From Labia minor (Eukaryota; Arthropoda; Insecta; Dermaptera; Spongiphoridae): DNA of 64,000 nucleotides. The DNA lies in contig OY720345.1 of the NCBI GenBank assembly GCA_963082975.1, forward strand, positions 59,006,528 through 59,070,527. Reading direction: 5' to 3'. Positions within the stretch are counted from its first letter, which is position 1. Each line of letters opens with the position of its first letter. The notes below the pieces were generated by a model. It was not told where the DNA came from. It did not search any database and saw only the letters and a program-made list of their open reading frames with translations. Of this stretch, positions 11,222 through 23,907 are shown piece after piece. Both the position numbers and the translations under genes were made by a program.

Positions 11222-13305
11222 ATATTATTTTTATTTTCTCTGATATTTTTATATTATTATTATATTTTAATTATATATATTATCTATAATTTTTACACTT
11301 AAAATATTATTAATCATTTTTTTATTTGAAATTTTCGGGAATGTCCAGTTTATCCAAATTGTTATTAATTTATTTGCATATTTGTCACCTCAGGCGTGCA
11401 ACTTTTTCTCATTCTCTCTTTCTCCCACCTCTCTCTCCAAGTCATTCACATTTTAACGGTAACCCAGCCAGCCATCATGAATCCATTACTTTCTTTTCGT
11501 TTTCCATTGAATTGTCAATTCATATTTATTTATCAATTGTATCTGGGAAGTTTAGAGGTATATGGACGCGTGGAAATATAATTTTCCCACATTAGATGGA
11601 TGAAAAATCCAATTCAACTGAAAATCAATTCTTTAACCGCGCAGTTAACTATTTCTTTCAATTTTCTCTCTCTCTCTCTCTCTCTCTCTTATATATATAT
11701 ATATATATATATATGACTATACTGCAATCATTCTTAAGCTCTTGCGATTCCTACAACCAAATTCCTTCAATCTTCTCTCTATTTCAAGCCCACTTCTAAT
11801 TTTCTAATATTGAGTTTTATAATATTGTCCGTCCATACTCTTCTCGTTTAATTCATTGGAAGTTTCCCAATTGGTATCTCTGAAATTTTTCTAACCCTTT
11901 CTTTAGTCATTCATGTAAAGTTTTTCTGATCAATGTAACCCTTTTAATTTCACAATTCTTACTATAATTGTAGATTCATATTTATATAATGTTATACTAA
12001 CTTTAGATTCCCTTTAAATTAATCTTTAATTATAAATCAATAATTCCCAATGATCATTTTTATAATTCTAGAAATCAATAAATGAATAATAGAAATTGTC
12101 ATCACATGAAAAGGTGATTATAATACCTATATTATTATTATTATTAATCAGATATTAATTAAATTTATGAAATTTCAGGAAGAAGATTTCATTTCTTCTA
12201 TTATCTCATCGATTGATGAATAAAAATAAAATATAATTTTTATAAATGATTGTATTTTTTGTTGTCGTGAAAATATAAATAATTTGATTTATTATTAGTT
12301 AAAAATTAAAATTTTATATAATTTATGATAATATTTATTTTTTAGTATTTCAACTGTTCATATAAAATAAAAAGGTAGAAACATTTCCTATCTGCGAGAA
12401 GAATTTTTTTAATAACTCCTTGGTCAGTATTATTTATTTATTTATTTATTTTAATTGAATATTAATAATTGTATTTTTTTTAAATATCTTAATTAATTTT
12501 TTTTTCATGTATCATCTTCGTGGTTTTGGATAATAATTTGACTTTCCTCTCTTCTTTCAACTGCTGGAAATTATATCTTCAATTTATATATACAGCTCAT
12601 CAAAATTAAGTATTCATTTATTTTTATTATCAAGGCACATTAAAAAAATTATTATTTTTTTTTATATTTTCATATAAGAATAATAATAAATATTATTATT
12701 AATTAATAATTAGATAAGACATCTTCTAATTGTTTAAACTTATTTATTATTTTTAATCTAAATGTAAGTTAGATTAACTTGGTAATTAGTGGGGTATGAC
12801 AAATGTCATTCTTAGTTTCATTAAGGAATTGCATGTTCAATTTATGTTCTACTTCTATGGAGCGTCATTTTAATTTTAATATTCAAATCGTTGAGGATTT
12901 AAATCTCAAATTAAGGGTTTATTTTTTAAAAAAGTTCAAAATATTTATTTTTGAAAAATTGTTAATATTGCAATTTAAGTAGTAATTTCAATCGATATAT
13001 ATATATATATATAATATTATGTTTTATTTTTAATTTCATCTAGAATCCTAAGTAAAAGAGAGTTAAAGAAACATTAAATATATTTGAAGATAGCAATGTT
13101 GAAATATAAAAATTATAATATTTATTAATATATTAATTCAATTCAATTTTAAATAATAGTTGAAATTAATTAAATGAAATAAAGAAGGTAAATAATAATC
13201 TATTTAAATTCGATATTTTAAATATGTGGTAAAATTTTAAAAATGAGTTAATTATTAAAGGGATTTTTTTTATTAAAACACCATATATTTATATAATATA
13301 TTTAT
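11222..13305. other. AT-rich sequence with compound microsatellite
   Basis: A compound (TC)n(TA)n microsatellite spans about 11664-11714. Short ORFs at 11326-11799 run through it and through C/T-rich sequence, and are not credible proteins. The rest to 13305 is A/T-rich with a TA run near 12994-13012. Confidence 0.45.
11664..11714 (+). repeat. (TC)n(TA)n compound microsatellite
   Basis: About 25 bases of TC repeat pass directly into about 25 bases of TA repeat. Confidence 0.95.
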
Positions 13306-13400
13306 TTTGTTAAATAAATGTACAACGTTTCGATTGTATTCTCTGCAGTCGTTATCAAGTACCATATGCTTGCTCCGACTCAAGAGGACTGCTAAGTTAA
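13306..13400 (-). repeat. Possible Penelope-like terminal fragment
   Basis: Read on the minus strand, the block has a TTGATAA box, a short stem (CGACTG/CAATCG), then GAAACGTT and a TTTATTTAA stretch. The region at 48634-48665 has the same order (CTGAGGA, stem, GAAACGTC). Motifs of this kind occur in Penelope-like element ends in many animals. That link is from general knowledge, and no ORF is present to prove it. Confidence 0.3.
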
Positions 13401-13405
13401 TTATT

Positions 13406-13996
13406 ACCGACCGACGAAAGGAAGGGAAGGTATTGTTTTCACACCAAATTTCACATGTGAAGATTTTTAGATATCTCTACGAAGCAAGCATTTTCTTAAC
13501 AGAAAAAAGTATTTTTAGCATGATGCCTGTTCGTCCGTCCGTCCGTCCGTATAGATTTGTACAGCTTGAACGGCTCAACGGATTTTGATGAAATTTGGTA
13601 TATTTACTTAATGTATCAGTATGATGAATTGATCAACTTTTGGTGCAATTCCGGAAACCGGAAGTGGTAGTATTACCGATCGACGATAGAAAGGGAAGGG
13701 TTATTTTCACACCAAATTTTCACATGAGGAGTTTTTTACATATCACCACGAATCGTTCAATTTGCATTGTTTTATAATCATCTTTATTAGTTTTTTCTTA
13801 ATTAAAATTATATGACGTCATCCAGTCTTACATATACATTATAAATAAAATAAAATTAAAAATATATATGTTATATCCATATCTGTTTTTATTGCATTAA
13901 TAGATATATTAAAATTATTTAAAATTGTTTCTGTAGCTGGAAATTAATTTACTTCAAACCGTCGATCGGTTCGGACCTGGCCACGGGTCAACTTAT
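13406..13996 (+). mobile_element. HINE-A element
   Basis: The 5' arm ACCGACCGACG lies at 13406-13416. A (GTCC)n microsatellite (about 13531-13550) is followed by the core cggattttgatgaaatttgg and an ACCGGAAGTG box (13657-13666). A TGACGTCA lies at 13813-13820. The 3' arm CGTCGATCGGT-type sequence and a GACCTG-GCCA-CGGGTC hairpin (one wobble pair) end near 13990, followed by AACTTA. The first of the two TGACGTCA boxes seen in other copies is the one retained here. It is non-coding; ORFs through it are artefacts. Confidence 0.8.
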
Positions 13997-14224
13997 TTTT
14001 AATTTGATCTGTTGTTTAAAATAAAAAAAATTATATTAGGTTGTCAAGGATGAAATTTGTAGCTAGTAATATGGCCAACCTTAATAGCTTATAACTTGAC
14101 ATTGGCTGAATATTTTACCGTTATTTTTTTTTTCTGTCAATTTACACAGCTTGCTTGTTTGAAAGAATTATTATAATCCCTAAAAAGTGTAAAACGGTTT
14201 TTTTTTAAATCAATTTTGTTTAAA

Positions 14225-14593
14225 ATGGAAAGCTCCGAAATTCGAACAATTATGAAGTATGAGTTCCTACGTGGAAATACGGCGTCGCAGGCCACGCGAA
14301 ACATTAATACTGTATTTGGCTCTAGTGTTACTACGCAACAGACAGTATCTAATTGGTTCGCTAAATTTCGAACAGGTAACTTTGACCTCGCAAATGAGCC
14401 TCGCGGTCGCCCGAAATCAAAGGTGAATAATGACGATCTAAAGGTCACCGTTGAGTCTGACCCATCCCAAAGTGCATATGAATTATCACTAAAGTTTGGT
14501 GTTACCAAACAAACAATATTGACTCATTTAGCGCAAATCGGGAAGGTGAAAAAGTTGGATAAGTGGGTTCCACGCAGGTGTAATCCATTATGA
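14225..14593 (+). pseudogene. mariner transposase, N-terminal DNA-binding part
   Basis: Encodes the paired helix-turn-helix DNA-binding half of a mariner transposase. The first helix set is near residues 5-50 (MESSEIRTIMKYEFLRGNT). The linker and second HTH follow, with NWFAKFRTGNFDL, then PRGRPKSK, then the KFGVTKQTI recognition region. The ATG at 14225 is preferred over 14216 because MESSEIR aligns with usual mariner starts. After the conserved KWVPR motif the frame runs into a stop. The segment with the first catalytic aspartate is deleted, so the protein could bind ends but not cut DNA. Confidence 0.88.
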
Positions 14594-15006
14594 AACCTGG
14601 CTCATCGATTACAGCAGACATATACTGCAACCAACTGGACGAAATGATGCAAAAACTTAAAGAAAAACAGCCCAGATTGGTCAACAGATCGACACCTATC
14701 CTTTTGCATGATAACGCTAGACCACACACTGCACAAATGACTGTGGCAAAGATACAGGAATTGGAGTAGGAACTTCTCCATCATCCACCATACTCACCAG
14801 ACCAAGCCCCCACTGACTACCACTTCTTCCGAAATTTGGACAACTTCTTGATAGGAAAAAAGTTTAATTCCGATAATGCAGTTAAACTGGCCTTCCAGGA
14901 ATTCATTGACTCCCGTTCACCAGGGTTTTATACTAACGGCCTGAATAACCTCCCACTTAAATGGCAAAAGTGTGTAGACAATATGGGTGCATACTTCGAT
15001 GATTAG
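14590..15006 (+). pseudogene. mariner transposase, C-terminal catalytic remnant
   Basis: In a different frame from the N-terminal part, this piece reads LLHDNARPHTA (second catalytic D), then SPDQAPTDYHFF (third D), with exactly 34 residues between the two aspartates: the D,D(34)D spacing of mariners. A TAG stop interrupts it between the aspartates (about 14767-14769). The end is the usual WQKCVDNMGAYF and a stop at 15004-15006. Together with the missing first aspartate, this shows the copy cannot make active transposase. Confidence 0.88.
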
Positions 15007-15080
15007 AATAACTCCTTATGTTTGTAAGTTATCAATAAACTTTGTGTTTTTTTCTACAAATTTCATACTTGACGACCTGA

Positions 15081-15270
15081 TATAATAGAGTATAAAATAA
15101 TTGTAAATATTAAATCTTTATTTTTAAAGGTTGCATTGTGTGTTTTGTTCTTAAAAAGGTATTGTTAAGTTTTTGGTATTTATCTATCTTACTGGCACCT
15201 CTTGATATTTTTTTGATATAATACCCAACATTCCTCCGACCATCCTTATCCTAAGTTACTGATTGTATCT
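15081..15270. other. AT-rich spacer
   Basis: Short A/T-rich spacer between the mariner and a hAT-like MITE; nothing recognised. Confidence 0.4.
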
Positions 15271-15526
15271 CAGGGGTCGACAACCAGGTTGCTGGCGAAG
15301 CTATTTTCAATTGCCCGCATTTAAAATTTCTAAGTACTAAATTATTTCTAAAAAAAACGCCTTTTTAAAATTATTTTAATATGGTTCTAAAAAAAAGGTA
15401 AAATAATTTTGCGATCAGGCTTTTAAATATTTTCGACTTTTTTTAAATTTTTTCAATATGGTTCTATCGCCAAGTTATATTATTTCAAAAAAGTGCCCGA
15501 CTATTGAAAAAGATTGCCGACCCCTG
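15271..15526 (+). mobile_element. hAT-like MITE, family M5
   Basis: The ends are CAGGGGTCGACAACC and, inverted, GATTGCCGACCCCTG. The flanking 8-mers are TTGTATCT (15263-15270) and TTCTATCT (15527-15534), seven of eight identical. The 8-bp duplication and the CAGGGG termini are typical of hAT elements. It is non-coding. A second copy at 48930 carries HINE-A inside it. Confidence 0.85.
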
Positions 15527-18500
15527 TTCTATCTAATTTCTATCCTCCACAAAAGACTGTAGGTATTACTTATTAATAAAAATATAACTAAGATATATAA
15601 TAAAATATCTATTTTTATATAATAAATTAAAATATATAGGAAATAATATTATCATAATTATTCCTTTAACAATTTTTATTTTCAAGATATTCTAGGCTAA
15701 GATTACGATATTCAACTCAATTTACATAAACAAACATCAATTCTGTTCATTATAATTCAATTGTTCCTTTAAATATAATTTATCGAATTTTTTATATTTA
15801 TTGGCATGTCCTTAAATATAATACAATCAGTTTAGTAAAAAAAAAAAAAAAAAAAAAACTTTGTAAAATTCATCATAAATTAAAATATTTTACAATGAGA
15901 CAACACATTTTTTATAAATATAATTGATTATAAATAAAATATCTATTAAACGTCTCATAAATAATATTTTTATTGTTTGCTTAGTTAGGAAACATTTTGC
16001 GTTCAAAGTTTACTTCTATATATTTTTTTTTTATATCAACTCTCCTAATTTAGTTGTAAATTGTTGTTCTGGCTGTGTGTATCTTGTTCATTCTCAAATT
16101 GTATATATGATTAGAAAGTCCAAGCGTAAAATATTAATAAATAAAACGAAATTACCAATTTCCTTAGTAAAAGAAGTTGAATTACATTTTATACATCTTT
16201 CATAAAAACAAATATGGACATAAATTTTTATTTTTGTCGTTTATTTTTTATTTTTTTTATTTTTATGGTAATATCATCGATGGGTTATTATATTATAAAA
16301 TAAAAAAAGATTATTTTTCTATGAAATTTATCCATGTTTCTATTGATTAAATAAATATGTAGAAAATGAAAATATAATCTCTCCATTCGTTTAATGTAGG
16401 TATATAATTTGTTAGGTGTGTTTTTTATAATACGAATAATAATAAGTAATTCAATTTGAATAATGTAACGATTAAAATCAATTCCCTTAAAGGTAATAAA
16501 TAAACTTCTTCCATCATATTTTATTATATTTTGTTTAATTTATTTATTTTTTATTTTTATTGCTTTATTTATTTGTTTAAATCCTTAATTATTCTGAATA
16601 CTCTAGTATTTTAATAGAGCAAGTTCGATCATCATTATTGGTCATAATTCTAACTACTTACTGACCTATCGGATTTGAACAACGAATTATTATTTTTGTT
16701 TTTTGTTTTTTTTTATTTTCCTTTAAGTAATATTATTATGGTAGGACACGTTTCATCTGAAAAAATAAATAATATTTCCGTGGAAGTGAATGTGTGTAAG
16801 GAGGGGGGAAAAGGAGGTGGGGGGATAAGGCAGAGTTTGGATGTTGGCCAAAAACCACAAATTTATTTTTTTTATTATTTGAAATTTCATCATATTTCAA
16901 ATAAGCTGTATGTTATTTCAAATGGTAAAGTAAACACCTATTGAAGGGGGTGAAATTTTCTAATTTCAAGTTTTATAGATCTTTTCAGCCTTACATATCG
17001 ATCATAATAGTTAATCATCCTAGTAGATCTTTTTATAATTAATTCCTTGTGATTTACTTCCTTTTGACAGTAACTATCAGTAGTAATCCTGTGGTTTTTC
17101 GGTTTGAGAAAGAGAAAGAGGATTTAAATTGAATTTTCTATCTATATAAACTTATAATTAATGTTAATTTTTATTTTCATTTGGTCATGATTACATAGAA
17201 AGGAAAGTTGGATTTTCTACTCAAAAAGCTCACAAAGCGTATTTAGTTAAAAATAATTTTTAGCAATTTGTCTGTGTGCGTAAGTGTGATTAGAGCAAAT
17301 ACTACAAAGTTGAAATTTTATATTTAACCTATATAATTTACTGGGATGTGACAGAAACTTTTTAATTAAAATTGGCTAAACTCAATTAATTACCTGTTTA
17401 CTTTTGTATCTTTAAGTTTTTAGGTTTTGTAATTATCTTACAAAATATTTAAATATATTTTATGAAAAAATTGATTAGTTCATTTTTGAATAATGCGATA
17501 ATGGTATCATATCATGGGATTTTTATAAATTAAATTAAATTAATATCATATTTTATTTCAATTTTAAATATATTAATTATATACTATATTGCTGTATTTA
17601 AATTAAAGTATGTTTTTTATTCTTTTTTTTAAATAATTATTACTATCTAATTTTATACTAATTATTCTGTTTTATTTGAATTTTCTATTTAATACTTATT
17701 TATATAATATATATTTATAGTAAATTTATATAATCATTTAATTAAATTTACAATTTTATCTCTCTTTTGTATTTATAAATATTCTAATAAAAGGACTCGA
17801 ATTCATTTAAAAACAAAGATAATTGTAATCCAAATTTCAAAACCAAATAATTCTATGACTAATTAAATAAAAAGAAAAATAATTTATCCTTCTTTATTAC
17901 CATTACTTTTTATGAATTGTACGAAGTGTTTTCTGAATACTGAATGTTTAATTAATACGATAGAAATCAGATGTATTTTGTAAAAGTTATTTTTCTTTCA
18001 ACAAAAATCATTGAGAAACATGTATGAGTACATTTATCATTTCCATATTTAATAAATATTATTTAACATATTTTATTTTTATGATTTTTTTTCTTATTAA
18101 ATAATTATATTTTTTATAAGTCAAATATTTTCAAATTCGAACAAATTCATGTTTTTTTCCTAACACTCTCAAATGTATGTATTTATTTTCAAATCACTAA
18201 ATTTCTGATAGAGAATTTGATTACACAGCCAAATGAAAGAGAATCTAATTTCTTTATAGACAAAAATTTTAATTTAAATCAAATGGATAAAATGTAATTA
18301 ATAAATAGAGGGAATTGAATAAATAATTAAATTCCAAATTATTTCTGCAAATATTCAATGAACCATATCTCTTCAATGTTTACAGTGATATAGGTGTAAA
18401 CACTGTGTGATGTTGATGGTAGGCAAGAAAAAAGGATGTTTAATAATTTTGTTGCCTATGGCTGTTAAAAGTGATTTGTTCATAGAAAAAATGTGGGCAT

Positions 18501-19662
18501 TTTTCGAATTACAAAACATTTTCACTGATTAGTTGTTTAATTAGGTCTTAAAAATTTTAAAATGACGACCAAGTATTGAGAAAATTCATTGACTTCCATT
18601 ATCTTAACAACTTTCCATTGTTAACATCCCATGGTTTTGCCTACCAATACCACTAATAAATAAAAAAGTACTTTCTTTTTAAATAAATGTGAATTTAAAT
18701 TTAAATTTTAAATGAATATTTTTAATATTATTTTAATCAGCGATGTCATTTGCTTAAAAATAATCTAAACATTTGACATTTCATTCTTTAATAATGGAAA
18801 AATTAAATTTAAAAGTAGTAATAATATTCATTAATTATAAAGAAAAAAATTATTAATCAATAATTTTTATAAGTTTATTATTTTTATTATGATCTTTTAT
18901 TAATATTATTATAAAGATAGAGAGGGAGAATGAATTTATTGATTAATATTATTTGTGAAAGAACAACAATAATAATTATGCAAATAATTTATTCTAATTG
19001 AAAAATATAGAGTGCCAAGGGTCATATTTGTTCTTACACCAGACCCACCTTGTTATTTAGCCTTATAATGATAGAATAAATTTGCACACTAAGATGGAAA
19101 ACACACGCCGCCCTTTAACTACACGAGAAATTCCAAAACTTTACCCTTGACAGGTAGAAAAGCATTAGAACTAATTAAAGACTCTATATATATATATATA
19201 TATAGATTCATTCATTCATTCTGAACACCCGTTCATTCTTAAAAACGTATTAAATCAAACTCTTCAGCAATTTTATTTTTTTAAATTATATTTTTTTTCA
19301 TGTGAGCCCTTTCTATTTATTTCAACTTAACTATCATTTATAGAGCCATTTATTTCACAAATTGGATTCACCTCCAGGCAAATTGAATTTTTATTTTCGT
19401 TAAGTGGTGTCATTGGGACGAAAAATCTTTTAAAATGATGATAATGGTAATTCTAATCAACTTTCAGAAAAAAAAAGAAAAAAATTTAAAAAGGTAACTC
19501 AATAATTTTAAAATAATAGGAAAAAAAACAATTATTTTCAAATTACTGATATAATTATCACTTATTATAAAATTATTAATTCAAATTAATTTAATTTTCC
19601 TTTTTCTTGATTCCATTACATAAAATTAGTACTACTTTCATATTAATGCTTTATTTTCTATC
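15527..19662. other. Long AT-rich stretch without recognised genes
   Basis: A run of 22 As lies at 15837-15858. The ORFs at 15924-16205 and 16675-16944 are in biased sequence. The latter starts with a hydrophobic stretch that could pass for a signal peptide, but nothing else supports it. Bases 17270-17325 (tgtctgtgtgcgtaagtgtg, then a degraded GAAATTT core) resemble a HINE microsatellite/core relic. Bases 18418-18427 and 18637-18646 form an inverted ggtaggcaag/ttgcctacc pair that may be eroded transposon ends. A TA run lies at 19186-19203. Confidence 0.4.
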
Positions 19663-20025
19663 TATATATTTCTGTGGCCCTACGGAACTCGAAAGTTCTT
19701 GGCCACACCCCTCCAAGTATTCCTATTCTGAGCCACAACCCTCCAATCTCTACCCTCTCCCATCTCTCTCAAGTCCCTTCCTACATTATCCACCCACCGC
19801 GTCCTTGGTTTTTCGAGAGGGCGTTTCCCACTCGGTCTCCCCCCAATATATTTTTCGCCATTCTTTCCTCTCCCATTCTAGCCACAAGTCCTGCCCAACG
19901 CAGCCTTCTCGATTTTATAATTCTAACTATATCTGGAGATGCATAAAGGTCATGCAATTCCTTGTTATGCAGTCTCCGCCATTTCCGGGTGATCTCATCT
20001 TTCTTTGGTCCATAAATAATGCTTT
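19663..20025 (-). mobile_element. Non-LTR retrotransposon 3' part, minus strand
   Basis: It starts with the complement of the LINE tail (tatctatatatttctgtgg, cggaactcgaaagttcttgg) and runs back through the complement of RWVDN, the VG.P. box, ARMGEE and LYASPD to YGPKKDE at about 20010. It is one of the better preserved copies but has indels. The plus-strand ORFs overlapping it are antisense artefacts. Confidence 0.85.
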
Positions 20026-21558
20026 ATTTTAAAACATATAATTAGTATTGTATATTTATAAAGAATAGAGTGATATTATATAGAAAAAGACAAATATTTT
20101 TTTTATATTATGGTTATTTATTATCTCTTAAATTAAATTCTCCATTTAATTAATATTAATTGTGTTTTTTTTTACTTTTTGATAGGGATGGAAAAACACA
20201 AATGTAAAATAATTGTAAATTTCTTGAAATTATCTGTTATTTTGATAATAACATTATATATTTATAGTATATTACTCAAAATTAAATATTTCGATTCAAT
20301 TAACAAACAGACCATTTTTAAAATAATTTTGAAAATTTTTAATATTTTATATTAATTATCGAAATTTTTCAAATATAAAACAAAAAAATAGATTCTATTT
20401 TATTCTTTTAGTATAAATTTTAAATAATTCTTAAAAATTTATAATCATGTAAACCACAATAGGTATATACCATAAATTTGTTATGAATATTTATACTTAT
20501 TATAAACTTTTATTTAACTTGCTTTGTATGTTCGCTCCGATTTGTTTTAATAAGTGTTAATTTATCACTGTTTTAAATCTAGTGTCGACAAATTAACAAA
20601 TATGTTTAGGTGTTTTTATTTTAATTATTTGATAAATAATTCAAAAAATTCAGACTAGAAAAGTATTTTAATTTTCTTTCATTTATTCTCTACTATAAAT
20701 TAAAAATCATTTTTAAAATAAAACAAATAACAATAAATTTATTTTTTTCCAATTTTATCATCTTAGGATGATTATTATTCTATAATTCAAATTTGTATAA
20801 TAATAATTGTTATTAATAATATAATTAATAAAATAAAAACATTTTTACAAATTGTTTTTCTAAATAAATAATATTGATTAATTTTATATTAAATAATTAA
20901 AATTATTCTATTTTAATCTAATTTTTTTATGTTAGTGAGGAAGCAAAGGTAAAGAAAATTTTTTTTTCATTTTCTTTTTGATCCCCCTACTAAAAAACAC
21001 GCGATTGTTAAACAACTCCACTCTGGTTGTCGGTGGAGTAAAATTTTATGATGATGATTTTATAAGTTGATGACTGAAAGCTAAAAATGTAGGTTTTCTT
21101 CAAGGTGGTCAGAAAATGAATCAAATTTGAATAAAAAAGAAGTTAAAAGAATAAAAAAAAAAATAAAATAAAATAAAAAAAAAACTTTATCTTTAAAAAA
21201 TCAAATGGTCGATAAGAATCAAATAAATTCCAATGATAATACATACAGATTGTCTGCTTAACTCCCTAATCTGCTTACAAATTGTAGTCCAGTGAAATAA
21301 AGAACTAGATTATATTATATTTCTAATTGAAAATAAGTATCCTGAAAAGAGGATGTAGTAAAAAATTCTGTCCTGCTTTATTATTGATTCCGGTTTAAAT
21401 TATGAGTGGAAAGAGAGAAAGAGAGAGGGAATATTAATCCCAAATACAGACTGTTTGTAAAGTGTTAGTTAGATTATGCAAATGGATTTAAAAAAATCAT
21501 TTGGATTGCCACTATTCGTAAAAACAAACATAGCTACATTCATATAAAAATATAAAAA
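20026..21558. other. AT-rich sequence, nothing recognised
   Basis: Low-complexity A/T with a few mixed-composition bases at 20995-21075 and 21240-21330. No gene is supported. Confidence 0.4.
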
Positions 21559-22615
21559 TCTGGAGTGTCTCCACTCGACTTTCTCGCAAATTTGTATTGG
21601 ATTAATTAACTTATTATATTATATTTAAATTAAATTTAATTAATTAAATTATAAATTAAAATTAATATTTATTAAACCAGCGCGTGTTTGGTTCTTTGTT
21701 GATGGCACCACGGCACGTGCTGGAGCGAGATTGCCAGTCAACGTATTAAAAAATTTTCTGGTACTTTCAGTGATTCAATCAAATTGAAAATTTTATATAT
21801 CCCAATTTCATACAATTTTTAATCATGTGAAAAACTATCAAACATATATCTTTATTTTTACGGTCAGTTTAGAGCAGAGGTTCTTAAACTGTGGTCCGCG
21901 GACCCACAGGGGTCCGCGAAGCCTTTACTGGGGACCCGCAAAGCCATCGTACAGGTGCACGAGAAAATGATGAGTCAGTTAAAACTTGATTTAATATAAA
22001 AGGAGCGATGGCATGGCTTTGAGAGGAAACAGAAATCAAATACCCAAATTCAACGAAATGTGCAAGAAAACTATTGCTACCGTTTCCATCTTCATATTTA
22101 GCTGAATTTTCTTTCTTCAATATTATAATTTCTAATAAAATGTGTTCTACAATATGCAAAAAAATTGTTATTCACCAATCACTGTTAGAAATATTCATCA
22201 TATGTCCTTGTTCTTATGAGATCGTAAGCCAGAAATTAACTAATAAAATGACGTAAAATACCTAAAGTTGGGATGGGGTCCGTCAAAAAAATTTTTTTCA
22301 AGTGGGGGTTCGCGGAATACATAAGTTTAAGAACCTCTGGTTTAGAGTGTTTAGAGGAAAAAATGAAAATGTGTGGTAGCTAATAGTCCTCTTTCGAATG
22401 AGCTATATTTCTCAAAAGTTGATAGAAAATTACGAATTTTGAAAAATGCCCGTGTATCAAATTTCATTAATCTGCGTAATCTTGTCTACACTCACACACA
22501 GACATTTTTCTCAACCTTAGTGAAAATAACTCAGGGACCTTCAAAACGTATAATATCATCAAAATCTCAACATCGAAACTTTTTGTGATCGCAATACTAT
22601 CTCTAGCGAGATAGT
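21559..22615 (-). mobile_element. HINE-B element interrupted by a hAT-like MITE
   Basis: Reverse copy running from the hairpin end (TCTGGAGTGTCTCCACTCG) to the 5' arm complement GCGAGATAGT (22606-22615). The CA-rich microsatellite is at about 22490-22503. A 465-bp hAT-like MITE sits inside at 21875-22339, so HINE-B was in place before the MITE arrived. Without the insertion the copy would be about 585 bp, close to 8118-8664. Confidence 0.85.
21875..22339. mobile_element. hAT-like MITE, family M1
   Basis: Terminal inverted repeats CAGAGGTTCTTAAAC and GTTTAAGAACCTCTG are perfect over 15 bases. The target-site duplication GTTTAGAG is perfect at 21867-21874 and 22340-22347. Subterminal sequence is GC-rich (gtggtccgcggaccc near the left end, ggggttcgcgg near the right). 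The ORFs inside are not related to a transposase. Confidence 0.95.
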
Positions 22616-23296
22616 AAAAAGGTACTAATTAAATTAAACATTTTCTTTCAAGACACATAGAATTTAAAGTAGTGTTTTATTAATATTCTATAATAACTTT
22701 TAAATCCATCTAAATTATACTCACTATTATAATATTGCTATTAATAATAATATTAGTAGTGCTATTTCGTAATTATCAAATCTAATATTACTTAAATCTC
22801 TACTGAAGTGATCATATATATATTTGATGGAATTATGATTTTCTAATGAGATTCAATAGAAGCCAATATATTCATCTCTATGTGGCTTATTTATATTACA
22901 AAAATCTATTAGTAGATATAATATATATATATATTAATTTTTTGTAATTTTCTTATAAATAAAATGTAAATTTTAAGCTAAAATTTTTCTTAATTATATT
23001 GATCATATGATACCAAAGGTATCCATAGAAATAAATGATTATTATAGATATAGGTATACAAGTTTAAATAATATAATTTCTCTTATCTTAAAAAATAATG
23101 TTTACTAATTGAAGATGAATTTTTAAAAAAATTCAGAACTTAAAAATTAAAAAAAAATGTGTAGTTTACTTATTCGTTTCATAATGATTCATTAATTTTA
23201 TTCTTGTTTTGATTATTATTTTTTTTTCTTTGAAATTGAAATTATGGAGGAGAATAATGCCAAGTTTTTGTCACTTTGATTATTATTGAATGTAGT
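22616..23296. other. AT-rich sequence, nothing recognised
   Basis: A TA run lies at about 22919-22933; otherwise A/T-rich background. Confidence 0.4.
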
Positions 23297-23655
23297 TCGT
23301 TTGATCCTAGCAGATGAGAATAGATTCTGGGTTTTTGAAAATTGAATTCTTGAATTTATGAATCGAATAAAGATAAAATCGCAGGGGAATGGTGCAGGTT
23401 GCATATACATGACCTCTATGGATAACCAAACACTGTTAGAATAATAAAAGCGAGGTGGTTACAATAACCAAGTCACGTGGATTGATTTGGTGTAAAAGGG
23501 CTAACGAGAAGTTGAAAAATGATGAGTGTTTAGGTAAAAGGGTTCGAATAATATAAAGGTTCGTCAGAGGGATTTGGGAGAGGGAAGAAATTAGCTGGAG
23601 GTTGCTTCGACCAAGCATTTTTGAGTTCAATAGCACCAAGAAAGAAATTTATCTA
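23297..23655 (+). mobile_element. Degraded LINE copy
   Basis: A plus-strand, strongly diverged copy of the main LINE family. gttcgtttgatcctagcagatgagaatag corresponds to LxLGDESRF in two steps, gacctctatgg to DLYA, gggatttgggagagg to the REVG region, and ttttgagttcaatagcacc to the tail. The minus-strand ORFs here are antisense artefacts. Confidence 0.65.
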
Positions 23656-23907
23656 AATAAATAAACTTTTAATTTAAATGAAAAAAAAAATAATAGAAAC
23701 GGCAATTTTCAAATAATGTTATAAAATTAATGAACTCTTTAAGAAATATATTTCTTTAAAAAATTTGATAAAATTTGAAATTTATTATAATTTTTAATTA
23801 CTAATAAAACAAAATAATTTAAAAAATATTAGTTGCAGAAACAAATATTAATTTAATATATTGAATTAATTTTAAATAATAATTTAATTCTTTGTATTTA
23901 TAACGAA
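23656..23907. other. AT-rich spacer
   Basis: A/T-rich sequence between a dead LINE and a SINE; nothing recognised. Confidence 0.4.

Larger units (their letters stand above)
14036..15080 (+). mobile_element. mariner-family transposon, internally deleted
   Basis: Terminal inverted repeats match at 23 of 26 positions (14036-14061 against 15055-15080), beginning TTAGGTTGTCAAG and TCAGGTCGTCAAG. They are flanked by TA dinucleotides as expected for a mariner insertion. Inside are two out-of-register pieces of one transposase. The element is about 1.05 kb, shorter than the usual ~1.3 kb, consistent with a central deletion of roughly 250-300 bases. Confidence 0.92.

Noticed and set aside
14137..14508. 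123-codon minus-strand ORF
   Set aside because: Antisense shadow of the mariner transposase frame.
16675..16944. 89-codon ORF with signal-peptide-like start as a secreted protein
   Set aside because: The hydrophobic start is poly-T driven and the remainder has a low-complexity G-rich patch and no recognisable domain.
19607..20032. 141- and 90-codon plus-strand ORFs
   Set aside because: Both are antisense readings of a minus-strand LINE copy.
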